A DNA stretch of 64,000 bases from positions 12,104,250-12,168,249 of the forward strand of contig SSBO01000009.1 in NCBI GenBank assembly GCA_005281725.1, given 5' to 3'. The stretch comes from Wuchereria bancrofti. Its lineage: Eukaryota; Nematoda; Chromadorea; Rhabditida; Onchocercidae. The notes below the pieces were generated by a model, which was given only the letters and a program-made list of their open reading frames with translations, did not search any database and was not told the origin of the DNA. How positions within the stretch are numbered: the stretch's first letter is position 1; each line of letters opens with the position of its first letter. Made by a program: the position numbers and the translations under genes. Below, piece by piece: positions 47,095-61,904 of the stretch.

Positions 47095-49849
47095 TGGTCG
47101 TTGCAAATTTGCTTAGTAATTTTGTCGCATTTTTTGATTGAAGCTAAAAATATTGCTAAAAATTTTGAAATATTTATGCTTAAACAAATGTGAAACAGTT
47201 ATTTTCTAATTTCATGTTGAATTAAATTTACATTTTGCTACCAAAGTTCAAACACTTGTTTTTACAAATGCAAATGTAGGTTATGATATGAAGGTACGTA
47301 TTACACAGCTTTCCGATAAATTGATTTCATTTTTGAATGATCGGTTAAATGACGAAATTTTTGCATTGATTTTTTTTCAGATTAAACAAAATAATTGTTT
47401 ATAAATTATCAGTTTATATGACTAGGGATTGCATAATTCATTCCTGTACAGCTTCTAATCATTACTATTATCATTATTAATTCGCTTTTCAAATTTTCAT
47501 CATCTTTTAATCAGTTTTTATCAAATTTTCAAGAAAAAGATTCGCAGTATTATGCTAAAACTGTTCGTTTTCTTGGTCGGAAATTTTTTTTAAATTACCT
47601 GATTGTAAATGATTACTTGATAACTGATCGCTGCTTATTTATTTTACTAATATTAAATTTTAGATTAAAAGATGAAAAGGAATTAATTATTTAATATAAA
47701 TCATCCAAAAGCAGTTAGATAATATATGCACTAAAAAATTTAATCGTTTTGTAGCTAATTTTTTTCATCAATTGTATTACACTACTAATTTGTACTGTGA
47801 AACTTTTGGCAATTTGGCTATTTTTTCTTTTTATTATTTTCGATTTGTTATCATAAAATTTGCATCAATATTTTTTATTAATTATCTAAGATAAATTATC
47901 TAAAGACAATTCAATCTTTAATGTATGCTAGCTGAGATTATTATAATATTTATAAAAAACAAAGACAAAAAAATCAAGAATGGAGTCTTCTTCATTCTGT
48001 TCAAAAATTTGTGTAATTTTAAACAGTTTTGTATGATATTTTGAAATTGTATGAATCATTATACATTGCCGCTTCTCTTCTCCACTTTAGTTACAATAAT
48101 TTAAATCTTAAATTATGAGAGATTTTTCTTTTTCCTTTCTTTCTTTTCTTTTCTTTCTTTATCCATTTTTTATTTCCTTTTTTAAATCAAAAATTTAAAT
48201 TACTTTTTCTAATTTTAAATTTATTATTATTACTGTTATCATCATTATCGCTGTTGTTATTACTATTATTGCTATTATTAATGTTTATTATTATTATTAT
48301 TGTTATTATTATTAACCATTTTTGGTTTCATTAAGCAAAAACAAGTTGGCAAAAATTGTTTAACACAGCGTAATACATTTGATTACAGAATATTTAAACA
48401 AAAATACAATTATTTCTATATTTAAATAAAAAATCTTTATCATAAACTTTGTGGAACTGCTTAGAATATTATTATACTTGTTAAATACTTCATTTCCATT
48501 TTAATTTGTGCATTTAATAATGTTTTCCTTTCGTCAAACTTCGCATAAGTTAATTAATTCATTCATTGGATGGAATTTTTAGAATTTAGTCAAAAAAGCT
48601 AGAAATATTAAGTCGTAGAATTTTGATGATTTTGACGATTTTGAAATCATCCTAAAATGTCACAGCTTTTCAAATTCCGACTTTTCAAAAGCATGAAAAA
48701 AGTTTTGCATATTTTTTTTTTTTCGATCTTTCAAATCTCTTAAATTATCGTCGTCTCAAGTTTCGTGCTTACCTAAAAGTTACTAAATCATCATAATTTT
48801 ACTAATAGCAAATTTCAATATTCGTAAGCAAAAAAAAAAAGCTAAAAGTCAAAGACCCTTTACATAATTTTTCTGCTTACAATCTTTTTTAGCATTGTCA
48901 AACAAAGTTTTATCGTTCAAAAGTGACTCGAAATGCCTTTAAAAATATTTATGTTTAGTTTTCAAATTTTTTCCTTTCACTTCTAATTTTCTTAGTGTTA
49001 AAAAAATTGCAATCAATTTTATTTCACACAATGAAACTTTCATTTCCGTTTATCTTCAATTCAAATTTATGTTTTCGTTTTATGACATTTGAATTAAAAG
49101 AAAATTAAAATTTCATTTCTAAAGAGATGCAGACTTTTTTTTCGTTGCTTCTTCAAATGAATCTTTTCAAAAGTAATACAGAATGTATAGTAACACAAAA
49201 ATTACTTTATATAAACCGTGATTTTTATTCTAATACAATATTAAAATTATAATTATTAATTTTAGTTACAAAAATTTGAAAGAAATTACGGATGTTTTTA
49301 AGGAAATGAAAGCTTTCCATTCAAATTTTTTTTTTCCTTTTTTTTTAGATCTCATTTCTTTCTCTCTCTTTTTTCAAATATTAAAAATATTATTACTTAT
49401 CAACAACGAAACAATTTACTTCGCTTTTTTTATCTGCTCATTGTTGTTTGCTTATATGATTAATTAAATTTGTCCCATTATTAAATTTAAAAAATTTTGT
49501 GATCAGTTAAAGTAACAAATTTTTTTTTTTAAATTATGTTACAATAGTTTCTTATAATTTCTGTCAAAAATTTTAATTACTTCTAATTATTTTTCAAACA
49601 ACTTTGAAACAATGTTAAGTTAAATTTTTATGATACTAATCGCATCGTTAATGAAAAACACTTGCAAACATTAAATGGAGCGCTTCAACTAGGTATTGAA
49701 ATTGAAATTTAATTAAATTTTAACATATTTATGAGAGATTTGAAGTAATCCTATCAAATTGTGATTTTTTTATGCCGTTAGCGGTGAAAAACTCTTGACC
49801 AATTCAATTTTTTGATTTTATTGATCACATTTGTGCAATCTCAACTTTC

Positions 49850-49980
49850 TTAAGTGGCTCGTTAAATTGCAAATTTCTGATTTGAAGGTCAAATGTAATG
49901 GTGCGATACGACAGTATGAGGAACAGTTGAACACCATTCATGCATTACAGGGTTGGCTATTGATACAATCACAAAATTCC
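49850..49980 (+). other. Coding-like patch, unknown
   Basis: An open frame reading LQISDLKVKCNGAIRQYEEQ and continuing LNTIHALQGW stands out by composition from surrounding A/T-rich DNA. No clear acceptor-donor pair or homologue is recognised. It may be a relic exon or chance. Confidence 0.2.
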
Positions 49981-50597
49981 AACTTTTCACTTTTCTTCTC
50001 TTTTCTTGCTATTATATTAAGGAAAATTTAGCATTTTAAGTTTATTTTATTCCTAAATTGCTAGTTAATTTCATGCTTATAAATTTTTAAAATGAAATTT
50101 TGCAAAAATATTTTTTTTTTCCTTTTTATCAACAAGAAAGGAAAATAAAATGGGAGAAAGAAAGGAGAAAAAATTTATATTGATAATCATGACTATAGAT
50201 TCTATTAAAAAATTTTCACCTAAAAAAAAAATATTAATAATTCTGCCAAAAATATTTTTGTCGTCGAAAGGAATAAAAATCTATTGATTTCATTTTTCAT
50301 GTTGATAAGACTAATCATAATGATGAAATCAGTAAATTCATCAAAATTTCTTTTTCTCTTCTTCCTGCTCATTTGCTTTCTTTCTCTCTTTTTTACAAAA
50401 CAACAAGAAAAAAAAAACAGAAAACAGAAAACAAACAAATTTTAAATTAAACCTTTCCTTTCATTAATAATCAATAAGAATGAATAATGATCAAATGATA
50501 TCAAATGATCAAATGATCAAATGAACAATAAGTTGTCTGAATGATATATGTTTTTAAAATATTTCATTTTAGTCAGACATTTCTTATTGAAATTTCC

Positions 50598-50707
50598 CCT
50601 TTTAAAAGAATGAAAACAAAAATCAGTGATCATTTCTATTGTTTTCCCTTTTAAAATCTTCTCTTTTTAAAGAATAAAAACAAAAATCAGTGATCATTTC
50701 TATTGTT
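50598..50707. repeat. Tandem duplication, about 66-bp period
   Basis: The core AGAATGAAAACAAAAATCAG and the following TGATCATTTCTATTGTT occur twice, separated by about 66 bases, with one or two mismatches. Confidence 0.9.
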
Positions 50708-53700
50708 GTTTAAAAAAGAAAAAAAACCATTATAATAACAACGATTTAAAAGGGAAAATTAAGAAATGCGCAGAAGAATTTAAAATTTCACCATTTTCCT
50801 CAATTGATTACTATGTTGTGAAATTACTTTCTGGTAAATTAAATGATATAGCAAATAAACTTACTTCATACAAAATAATTGCATAAATTCGATGATTTCA
50901 ATATATTATTTGTGTAATTACATTTCAACTATTATTTACTAATTAATTATTTGGTAAAGATTCTCATTATTGCTTATTTGTTTTAGTTTTTTCCTTTTTT
51001 TTTTTTTTTTTTTTTTTAAATATCATTTTATGCTCAAATGTTTTCATCTTCAGTTAATTCCAATATGTTTGCTTGAATGGTTAATTTCTTGTTTCAAAAA
51101 AAGGGGTTAGTTAATTAACTTGTTTAGAGTTACTTTTTCCTTTCTCTTTTTGTTTTTAAATGACACAAAATTGAATTTATTGTTTTATCATTAGTGATAC
51201 GAAGAGAGGGAAGAGTGAGAGAAAAAAAGAATCAATTCATCAAATTCCCAATAATTGTTAACTGCATAACAACAAAATGTTTAGTTCTAAGCAAATCAAC
51301 TGACTAATCAATTAATTAATTAGTTGACTCAGACTTCCACTTTACATACTATCATTTTTTTTTTCGTATTCATTTTTCACACACTGAATGTCCCATATAT
51401 CTGATTATTTCATTCAAAAAATAATTTCAAATTCTTTAATATCATTTTTCTGTGTTACAAATTTATTTAATAATTTCATTTTTCACATCATTAGTGTTTA
51501 TTAACCACAATTAGTTTTAAAATTATTCGAATTTAGGATATATATTTGAAATGTTTATCATATATATATATATATACACTTATAAAATTAATTTTAACTG
51601 AATTATTTAAAAATTAAAATTTACCACTCATGCATTCTATGGATTATATTTTTTATTAATAATAAAATTAGTATAACATTTACATTCAATTTATCTTCCA
51701 TCCAATGATAATTTAATGTGATGTAACTTCATTAATTTTTTTTCCATATCATTTCCTTTTGCTAAATATAACTAGTAAACAAACATTAATTACATGGAAA
51801 TTAACATTTCAATATCATTTCTTATTGATAGTCGTCGAATTTACACTTTCACTAATATTGTTTATATCTTAAAAATGAAATCATTTCACTTCAATCTTCG
51901 CAATATCTTCTGACATATTTTACACTCATATTATCCTAGTAACTGATAAATTTTCTTTCATTATGTAACAAATGTTGAATAAATTAATTGATAAATATTT
52001 TAAATTATTCAGTTTAGAATTAAAGAAAAAAAGAAAAAACAAATATGAGCAAATGGAAACTTTTCTTTTTCTCTATTTTTTTCCAATCTTTGGAAATATT
52101 AATTATTATTTCATTTATTATTATTTTTTGATAAACAATAACAAAATAAAATTAAAAAAAGTTTCTAACATTTTATTATTACTAACGTAACTATTTAAAT
52201 TGAAGACAGAAAAGAAATAAAATTGTTTAGCAAACTAAAACATAATGTGATTGAACTAGAATCTTTAATCTTAGCTATTTTTTTTTTTTTGTTGTTGGAG
52301 GAGTCACTAATAATAATACGAATAATTGGAAATTTTTAGAACTGTCCCTAACTTTGAATATTTTTTAACATCAATAATAATAGATATAATTGGCATTTTT
52401 TGCAAATGTCCAAAAAAAAAAAAAATTGGAAATAAAAACGAAGTTTTCGTTTTCTTATATACTAATTATTATTCGTCGTTTTCTCCTCTTTAATAATTAA
52501 TTCACTTCTGTTTCGTAAATTTAATTCATTTATTCCTGTCAGTTCTTTAATTAAAATTGATTAAAATTGATGCATGCAGTCTAAATATACTTGAAATTTT
52601 CAATCTGTTTTTATAATATTGCAAAAATTTAACAATATTATATAATTAATATGTGCAATTTGTTAAATTTTTTCTGCTATTTTTTTTTTGAGCAATCTTT
52701 TTCCACGAATAATTTGCAATTTTAATTTATAAAGAAAATATGTAAGATTATGAAAAATTTGTGGAATGTTTCTTTAGCTTTTGCTTCCGACAAATTTCGA
52801 AATTATAAACAAATCATTCAAATTTCATTCAGTTCTTATCTATTGTAATAATCAAAAAGAAAATCAGAAGAAAAAAAAAAGGAAAAGAAGAAACGAAAAG
52901 AATGAAATAATACATTGGAAAAATTGTTCATCGCTCAAAATAGCTTTTAAAAAACATACAACATTCTTTTGCTTGATATAAAAAAGAAAGATATATAAAA
53001 CTGGAAATTTTCAAAATTTAAAAAATCGTGAAATTTTAAGCTTTTAAAGATAAAGAATGAATAAGTTAATCTATGATAAATGGGTATATATAGGCAAAAA
53101 AGATTGATGATAACATCTTTATTTTCATATCACTAATATATTAATTTTAAAATTTATCTCATCATCTTTTTCGTTTTTTTTCTTCTTTAAAAAAAAAAAA
53201 AAACTTCATGAAAAATTTTCTCAAATGGATTTATCTGTTATGGTTCAAGGTCAAAAAAGAACAGTGGGGTCTTTTTTTTTCTTTTCATTTTTTTTTTTTT
53301 TTTAAATGATATAATTACATAAAAATTTCAATTTTCAGCAAAATTTTCTATAATTTTATCACTATTGTATAATAACAATGGATCTCAATGAGAGTGCGAC
53401 ATGATAATAATTTAGGTTAAAATCTATAAACAATTCAACATTTCCTTTTTAAAATCCAAAATGAAATTAATGTATAGTTAACATCTATAGGTTACCAAGA
53501 TTATCTAATCATTTGATGTGACAGATTATAACGGACCTAAAATTCTTTCTTTCATTGTCATTCTATTTCATTCACTTACATTATTGTTAATTAATGATTA
53601 ATTAGCCTTTAACTGAACAATGCTGAATTAACTGATTCTTTCTTGAATTAAAAAAAAAGAAATTTTTAAAATAAATTTCTTCCTTACTTTACTATTATTG

Positions 53701-54307
53701 CTTGCGTAGTTTTTTGTCATCTAAAAGAAAAATGGAAGTTGTTGTTTTATGAGTGAATTAAATCGATGAAATCTTTTCCAGTAATTTCTCTTTCACAACT
53801 AATTAATTGATGATCAGTTTTTAAGACAGTAATATTTCAATAAATTTCAGTCAGTTATTACTAATAATTAACAAGTTAATAAGGTAGGAAATAAGGTAAT
53901 AATTAATAAAGTAGGAAAGGAATTGAAGAAAAAGGAGAGAGACAGAGAGGAAAAGAGGAAAAATGAATTTAAAATAATGTATTAATTAAGCAATTTTTTA
54001 AACGAACAAAACGAAAAAACAATAATTATCACTTGCGTGTCTTTCTTTAGCTTTCGCAATTAAATTATTACAAATTGACCAAAGGAAGAGGAATGGAAAG
54101 AGAAGGTATGATGCTGACACAAAATAATGATAAGTTTAAATTAAACAGCTAAAAAAGAAAAAAGAAAAGGTAGAATGAATAAATGATTAAACAACAACAG
54201 CGAATGAATGAAAAGTGAAAGTGAAACGAAAACAAAAAAAAAAAAAAAGAAAAAAATTAGAATGATACAATTAGAAAACAAACAAAGAAAGAAAAAATGA
54301 CATCAAA

Positions 54308-54339
54308 ATAAAAATGGTAAAAAATTTTACCATTTTTAT
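54308..54339. repeat. 15-bp-arm perfect hairpin
   Basis: An almost contiguous palindrome with arms centred on AATGGTAAAA/TTTTACCATT and a 2-base AA loop, in otherwise low-complexity DNA. No associated gene. Confidence 0.85.
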
Positions 54340-57300
54340 AGCATAAAAATAATTTTAATTTTTTTTTTTTTCATTTTTTTCATTAAGTAAGCAATGAAAT
54401 GATTTCAATGACAATGTGTGTTGATAGGTTTTTTTTTTCTTTTCACTCTTTTTTTCTTTTCCTTTTTTTTTTTTTGTTTTTTTGTTTTACATCAAACAAA
54501 CAATTGAAATGAATAGATAGTATAGAAATTATGTAAATTTAATCGTTTAGTTTTCATTCATTCATTTATTTATATAAATAACAAAAATTCATTCAATCAT
54601 TTTATATGTACACACATATATATATATATAACGAAAAACGTAAATTCGCGAAAAACTAATAATTTTGAAATAGTTAAAATCTCGTATTTCATATTTCATT
54701 GTTTTTACTTCTCGCTTCTAACTAGCTAACCCTTTTCCCCGCCTCTTTCTATTATTATTTGCGTTTTGTTACCCTTTATCTACCCGGAATTCATTCATCC
54801 TTTTTACCCGCTTCCAATCAACAATACAATGTTTCTCCTGCACTGATTTATTAATGCTTCTTGCCTATCTTCTCACCTCTTTTCAATTTTCAATTAAATT
54901 ATAAATTCGCTTCAAAATTTCAATTTAATTTATGGCTAAATTTATAAAGTGTCATTGATTGAAATGATTAATTATGAGCATATCAAATTTTGTTAAAATT
55001 AATTTTACAATTGGATTAGACAAAAAAAGAAAAAAAAATTTTTTTTTTCGATAAATTCACATACTACAAATAACATGAAATAATAAGTTTTTAAAAGTTA
55101 AACTAAGCAAAAAAAAAAAAAGGTTTATTTTATTTATATATTTTCAGTTATACTTTTATTTGTCTATTTACTTAATTTTATTGTTATAATTATTCGTCAC
55201 GATTTGGTACATTAGAAATTGTATATCTTTAGAACTTCTGTTGGTTAATTAATGAGAGATATTATTTAGTTATCATAATTAGTATTATTTAATATAGACT
55301 TTATGATTAAATGTTATAGTGATTGGCGATGTGTTAATATATAGTAAACTGTTATTGTGATAACTCTTGTAGCAATAAAAATAAAAGTAATAATAACAAT
55401 AATAATAATGATAATAATAATAATAGTAATAGCAATAGCAAATAGTAAATAGCAATAATAAATCTCATTTGATATTATTATAAAATGGTATGCGTTACGA
55501 ATAAAATGGAATATGTTTATAACAACGAGCAGAAAATCTGATTAAGTCGCAAAGTTATAATGATAAATGCTTATAACACTTTAAGTGTTAGCTTGATAAC
55601 AGTTGAGAATGTGTTAACAATTTCAATTTTAATTTTTATCATCTCATTATTTCATTAATATTTCAAATTATTCATTCTTTTATTCATCAGTTATTTAAAT
55701 TTTAACGCCTAACATTTACTTAACAGAGTTTTTCTTTTCTTTTTTTTTTTGCATTCCAATTTTAGAATATTGGATTAATCACAGCAAAAAATGTCATTCA
55801 CTCATTTAATAGGGTATGATTTCCATTATTTATTCCAGCAATGAATATTTACTTGAAAGCTAAGATTTTAGCAAACGTAATTAAAATAAGACAGATACTT
55901 CTCAAATTTCTTTTTCTTTTTTTTTTGAAAATATATGAACAAAATAGAATTACGACGGTGGAAAAAAAAATTTTTTTGCTCTAAAATTAGGAAAATTTGA
56001 TTTTGCCTAATTTTTACTAATTTTTTTTCCTAATTTTTACTAATTTTCATGAAAATCCAATGATTGCTTAATCGAAAGAAATATGAATTGTAGTAATTAA
56101 TGATACAATCAGTAATAGTATCGTGAAATTTCTTTTGCTGTTTTCCTTAAAAGAGATATATCTCTTTTTGATTCTCCGAACATTCTCTCATATACAGGTT
56201 TTCATGAAAATTTATCGAAAATTAATACTTATCTATTTCATCGAATTGGCAAAAATTTGACAAATGAATGCGATATTTAATGATTCAGTTTTATCTCTAC
56301 CAATCAACAAAATCATTTGTAGTACCTTTTAATGCTCATTGAAAAACTATCATGTGAAATTGATTTTGAATTTTCATGTGAAATTGGTGTCAAAATTGAA
56401 TGCCTCCCATACATCCAAAATTTTTGGCTAATCTCAGCTTAACTAATATTAAAATATGTTGAATATGAACGAAATTATGTTTACTTATCAAAGGAATTCA
56501 TCTATAAAATGAATGAATAAGGTGATAATTCAACCATTTTGTAAATATCATCACTTAGTGTCATCGACAAAAATTTTTGACCAATTTATGTCATTTTTAA
56601 AAATCGATAATACAAGAAATCAAAGTGAAAAAAAAATGATATACTTTTTTGCCAAATTGAGTATATCATTTTTCTTTTTTTTGCCAATTTTATCAATTTT
56701 GCCAAATCCGATATTGTGGCTGACTTTTGTAATATAATAGCACAAATTTGTAAAAATCCAAATTTGAATTCATTTACAGAATTTCTTTTTTACTTTCATT
56801 TAATACTATTATTTTATTTATGTTTTATTCGTTAATTCTATATAAAATATTACTAAGATTGAATGTAATTTCGAAATCATTCTCAAACTTTGTCTAAGGC
56901 ATTTCAGTGTATTACGGAAATGACAACCATTAGGTAGTGTCAAAGCATTGAAACGCTGTCTTAAGAACCTTTAAGCAAGTCAATAAAATACCGTCATGTA
57001 TTATTCATAGAAAATTGGTTGGTTCAATAATCAAAAGTCCAACTAGAAAGATTGAATTTAACGAAATAAAAATTATAGTTACTAGATTTTATCAAAATGG
57101 ATAATCTGAAAATAGCTTAATTAGATTAAAAATTTTTATTCATTTTCAGCTAATACTTGTAGGCTTGTTAATTATTCCAAATTTGTTTTTTTTTCTTTTT
57201 TTTTTTTAAAATTTTATTCATCAAAAAAATTAATTTTAGCGCACAAAATATGTCAATTTTTGTTAGTGGAATTTTGTTAAAATTCTATTAATAAATACAA

Positions 57301-58320
57301 GTTATACCTTAAATTAGATCCCAAAATGTAAAAGGTATATGTTGAAAGTTTTACACAACTTATTTAACAAATTATTATTTGTAAAAAATGAACTTATTTT
57401 ACCTTACAATTGATTAACTTAATCTTGCTTCAATGCATATCTATTATTTCTAACGCCAATTTACAAATAATTTTGTTCTAAAATTTTCAGATATTTTTTT
57501 CTAAAAAATTATTCATCATTGAAGTAATGATTTGAGCATTACTAAAACAAAACAAAAATAGCATATTTTAAAACGTGATCTTTCAAAACCAATAATTTAT
57601 TTGATGGTTTGAAGTGTAAATTGATATTCGTTTAACAAATAAGAACTTGAAAATGAAAAATTGAAAAGAAATTGTTTACTTTTGATACTCTATTAAAATT
57701 TTATTTTATTAATTGAACTTTTCAGTTTTCTTTGACTTAAAAATTAACACACATCATTTTCTATTTCTTCTCATCATTTATATTTCTGCAAATTTTTAGT
57801 CATAAAATATATTGAAAAATTCATACTTTCATTTAAAATACATGATAATAATTTGTTAATGAAACTTTATCAACATTTTATACAGAAGGAAAAGAATAAT
57901 AAAACAATTTCATTCCAAAATTTAAAATACTTTAAAAAGATTTAAATTCGTACCACATATATGTGTAATAATTAATAATTGTACATATATTTTTTAAATA
58001 GCTTTGCCGACATACATTCATTTCATCTCATTTCATTTTTTCTTTTCTTTTTTTCAATTTATTATATATATAGGTTTCTGTTTGAAATTTGACTATTAAT
58101 GAAATGTTTTCTTTTTCAAGAAAAAAAAAATGCGAATTAAAAAAGAAATTAACAAACAAGTATTAATGATGAAATGAAATTATTTAATTATTATCATATG
58201 CCAAAATGACAAGTGATAATTTGATGTTGCTTCGAACAAGAAAATTTAATTAATAACATAGATATATAGATCCAATTTAAAGCAGGCTTTTTATTTCTTC
58301 TTTTTACAAATGAAAATTCA

Positions 58321-61300
58321 ATGGAGAAATGCTTACGACAAATGCGCAGCTCAGGATCACTGCATCGAGCCTACATGATATATTACTTACGTATTTTTGC
58401 TGCTGTATTTATATTACTATTAATTATACAATTTACATCATCTATTCGGTAAGTTGCACTTTTTTTTTTTGTTGATTAATTAATATAATTATATGTTAGC
58501 AAAGAATTGTGTAATATTACTTAACATTAAATAACATTGTAATTGATACAATTTAAAATAATGTAATAAAAATAACTTGCAAATAAACAATCCATTTTTT
58601 ATTTCTCCTTCAAATTAATTACAGAATTATCAAATTATCAACAATTGTATTAGTATTGTAGTATTTCGTGATATTTTTATAATTTACTTATTATCATAGA
58701 TTATCATCTATAATCCTATTTTAATTCTATTTGATTTAATTTAATCCTTTGTTTAGGTCATCAAATATGCTGAAAGCATCTTTAAAAGTATCATCAGCAT
58801 CACCTTCACTTTTTTCACAAATCATTGTAATAACGCCAACTTATCGACGAACAACAAGATTAGCTGATATGACTAGGTTTTTTAATAATTTTAAAAATTA
58901 TTTCATATAACAAAAAAGAAAAAAAAATTATGTTGAAATTTTATATTGTAAATTATGAATCATATTAATTTAAACCATATTTATTCAAAGAAAAAAAAAA
59001 TTTCTTTCTTATTCTTATTAATGAAAATTTGTATCTTTCTGATTGACATTATTATATCACAAATAAATCATATAAATAATTTAATATATTTTATAATTTA
59101 GCCATAATAAATTGATATGTTTAAATATGAATCAAAGAACATTTTCAGGATGGCAAACACATTATCACATATTAAAAATTTATATTGGATTGTTATTGAA
59201 GATGCAAATAATAAAGTAAAAGCTGTTGAAAAATTGCTCAATCGTACTGCTTTACCATATACATACTTTCCAGCTAAAACACTTCCAGGTTATCCACGTA
59301 AGTTACTCATAAAATTATCAATTTATCACTTATGATAATTGACTAATGTTGGAAAAAAAAATGAATAATGATATTTTAAAAAATATATGAAATTATATTA
59401 TTTAACTAATAATTGATAAAAAATCCCATTTGTTATATCTATTGAGAAAAACAAAATTAGAAGTTTTTTGATCAATTTTAAATTATCTCTATCCTCTTGA
59501 ATGCTCATCTTTTCTCTCTTCCTCTTTAAACTTTCGTTAATTTCAATTTCTTCCAATTTTAAGAATGAGCTAAAGAAATCAAAATCAATATTGCTATAAT
59601 AAATAACTTGATCATTGATCATACAAATTTATTCTTTCCTAAATTTATTCCCTTGTTGCTTTATTTTTTTTGGCTTTAAATTTATCTTTTAATGTTTGGC
59701 ATTGTAAAAATTTGATAAATCTGATGAATTATTATCAAATAATTTATAATTTGAGCTTTGATCAGCAAATTATGATAGAATAATCATTGTAATCAAATTT
59801 CGTAAATTTTTATGTGTCACATTTATGAATGTCATATGTACAAAAAGGAAAAGCAAGAAAAAATAGATATTTGAAATAAGAGAAAATAATTTCTTCTACA
59901 TTTTATTGAATTAATCAAACATCGTAATTTGCTTGCTCAAATATACAATAAAGAAAAGGCTTGTTTGATTTAAACCATCATTTATGCAAGCTTATATGAT
60001 CAATCAATTCAAACTTTTAATGACTTAATTTTAAATAAGAATAAAATTTGAAGTGTTTTCTAAAAATTCATTGTAATTCAGTATATTTATCATTATTTCT
60101 ACCTGTAAAAAAAAAAAAAAGGACTAATTAAGGTGATTATAAAGATAATCTAATGTAGTTGGATCTTTGGGCAAAAATAACAATACAAATTTAAAGGCAT
60201 ATCTAAATTAGCTAAAAATTTAGAGCGTGGTTGGTATCAACGAACTATGGCATTGCAATATTTACGTAATAATTCAAATTTAATAAGTGGTAAATCAACC
60301 AAATCAGTAGTTTACTTTGCTGACGATGATAATTCATATGATATACGATTGTTTAATAATTATATAAGAAATGTACAAAAAGTTGGAATATGGGCTGTTG
60401 GTGAGTAATTTACAATTATTTTATTCATCTATTTCAATTTCAATGCAGTTTTAATTCCAGTTACTTGAGAAACGAGTTGAAAAATAATTTTAGTATAATA
60501 AAAGACTAAAAAAAAAAAGAAACAAATAAACTTGTCAATAAAATTAGTAACATTTAAAATGGGAAAAAAAATAAAATTAAATTTAATTATAAAATCAAGA
60601 ATTAAAAATTACAAGGTTAATTTGTGAAATTATTAAGCTAATAATTCAATTTAAATTTGCAAAAAGTAGTCAGGTTTTTCTGGAGGTGCACTGGTTGAAT
60701 CTCCAGCTGTCGTTAATAGGACAGTCGTAGGATGGAATGTGGTATGGCATAAAAAAAGAAAATTTGCTACTGATATGGCTGGTTTTGCTGTAGCTTTAGA
60801 TGTTGTTCTTAAGTAAGTTATAATCTTTTCTTCTTTATAAATTTAAAAAAAAGTGATAATTAGCTTTAATTGATTATAAATTTTCGTCTCAGTTAGTAGT
60901 TTATTAACTTTTAATTAACTTTAATCTGCTCATCAGTTGTAAAAATCTTGAAAGTGCATAAGTGCGTTTTTATTTTTATTTTTTGAAAAAGGGAAATTTT
61001 GTTTTCTTAGTTCAACAGCAGTATTTGGTAAATCATGCTCTCGCGGTCTTGGTGCACCAGAAACGTGTTTTCTTGAAGATCTCGGCCTTCAGACTCATGA
61101 TCTCGAACCATTTGGCTTCGATGAGGTATGCTTCATTTGAAGTATCACCTGTTAATCATTATTACTTATCATTTTAAATTTATTTTAGTATATGTTTATA
61201 TATGCATGTAACTTTTTAGTTGTATAATGATAAGCTATTTATAAATGTTTATTTAAAGTTTAAAAGAAAAAAACGGCTGGATTAATTTATTAAAATTATT

Positions 61301-61801
61301 TATTCAAGTAAAAAATATCTGAACAATTCATTATTTTTTATTGCTCAAACGATAAATGATAATCAATAAATTTAATTGAATTAAATAAGATGGAAATGAG
61401 CAGAAAAATATATAAAGTACAGCTAAATCTAACATTTTTTTTTACAATTTAAGAATGCTTTCATCATTTTCTTTTTTTATAACCTTTAATTTAAATATTT
61501 TGAATTTTTATAAGTCTAAAATATTTCAAAAAATTAACTGAATGGAGAATTTACAAAAAAACAAAAGTATCATATTTTTTCAAAATATCAATTTTGAAAA
61601 ATATTAAATGCATTGATTTGAATTCAAATTTTCACAAACAAATAAAATAAATTTCTATAAATTATTAAAATTCTTTCTTCTCCTTTTCTTTTTCTTTTTT
61701 TTAAACAGGAAGAACGTGAAATCCTGGTATGGCATACCAAAACCGTCAAAGTAATTCTCGATAAATCAGTTGCAGATGCACATGGTTTTTTTATGGAATA
61801 A
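58321..61801 (+). CDS. Galactosyl-xylosylprotein beta-1,3-glucuronosyltransferase (GlcAT-I-like, GT43)
   Basis: Seven exons (58321-58448, 58757-58876, 59149-59297, 60197-60400, 60674-60812, 61011-61125, 61709-61801) give 948 nt and 315 aa. All introns are GT-AG and all phases match. It is a type II Golgi membrane enzyme: a short basic N-terminus, then a signal-anchor at about residues 24-40 (IFAAVFILLLIIQF). The GT43 catalytic domain follows. It shows the UDP-binding start IIVITPTYRRTTRLADMTR, the metal-binding DxD motif in VVYFADDDNSYD, the acceptor-site WAVGFSGGALVESP, the DMAGFAVAL helix, an APET glutamate in the position of the catalytic base, and the terminal EILVWHTKT. This family transfers glucuronic acid to the galactose-galactose-xylose linker of chondroitin and heparan proteoglycans (C. 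elegans SQV-8 and the GLCT paralogues). Which paralogue this is cannot be settled here. It is slightly shorter than most because the stem is only about 20 residues. Confidence 0.92.
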
Positions 61802-61895
61802 TGAAATTCAGTCATTGTTATTGTTGTTAATACTGTTTCTGGCATTGTAAAAAGAAAAAATTTTAAAGTAAAAATTTTATATATGTCATTTTTCA

Positions 61896-61901
61896 AATAA
61901 A
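61896..61901 (+). terminator. AATAAA polyadenylation signal of the GlcAT gene
   Basis: AATAAA lies 95 bases after the stop codon, a normal distance for a nematode 3' UTR. Confidence 0.6.
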
Positions 61902-61904
61902 TTT

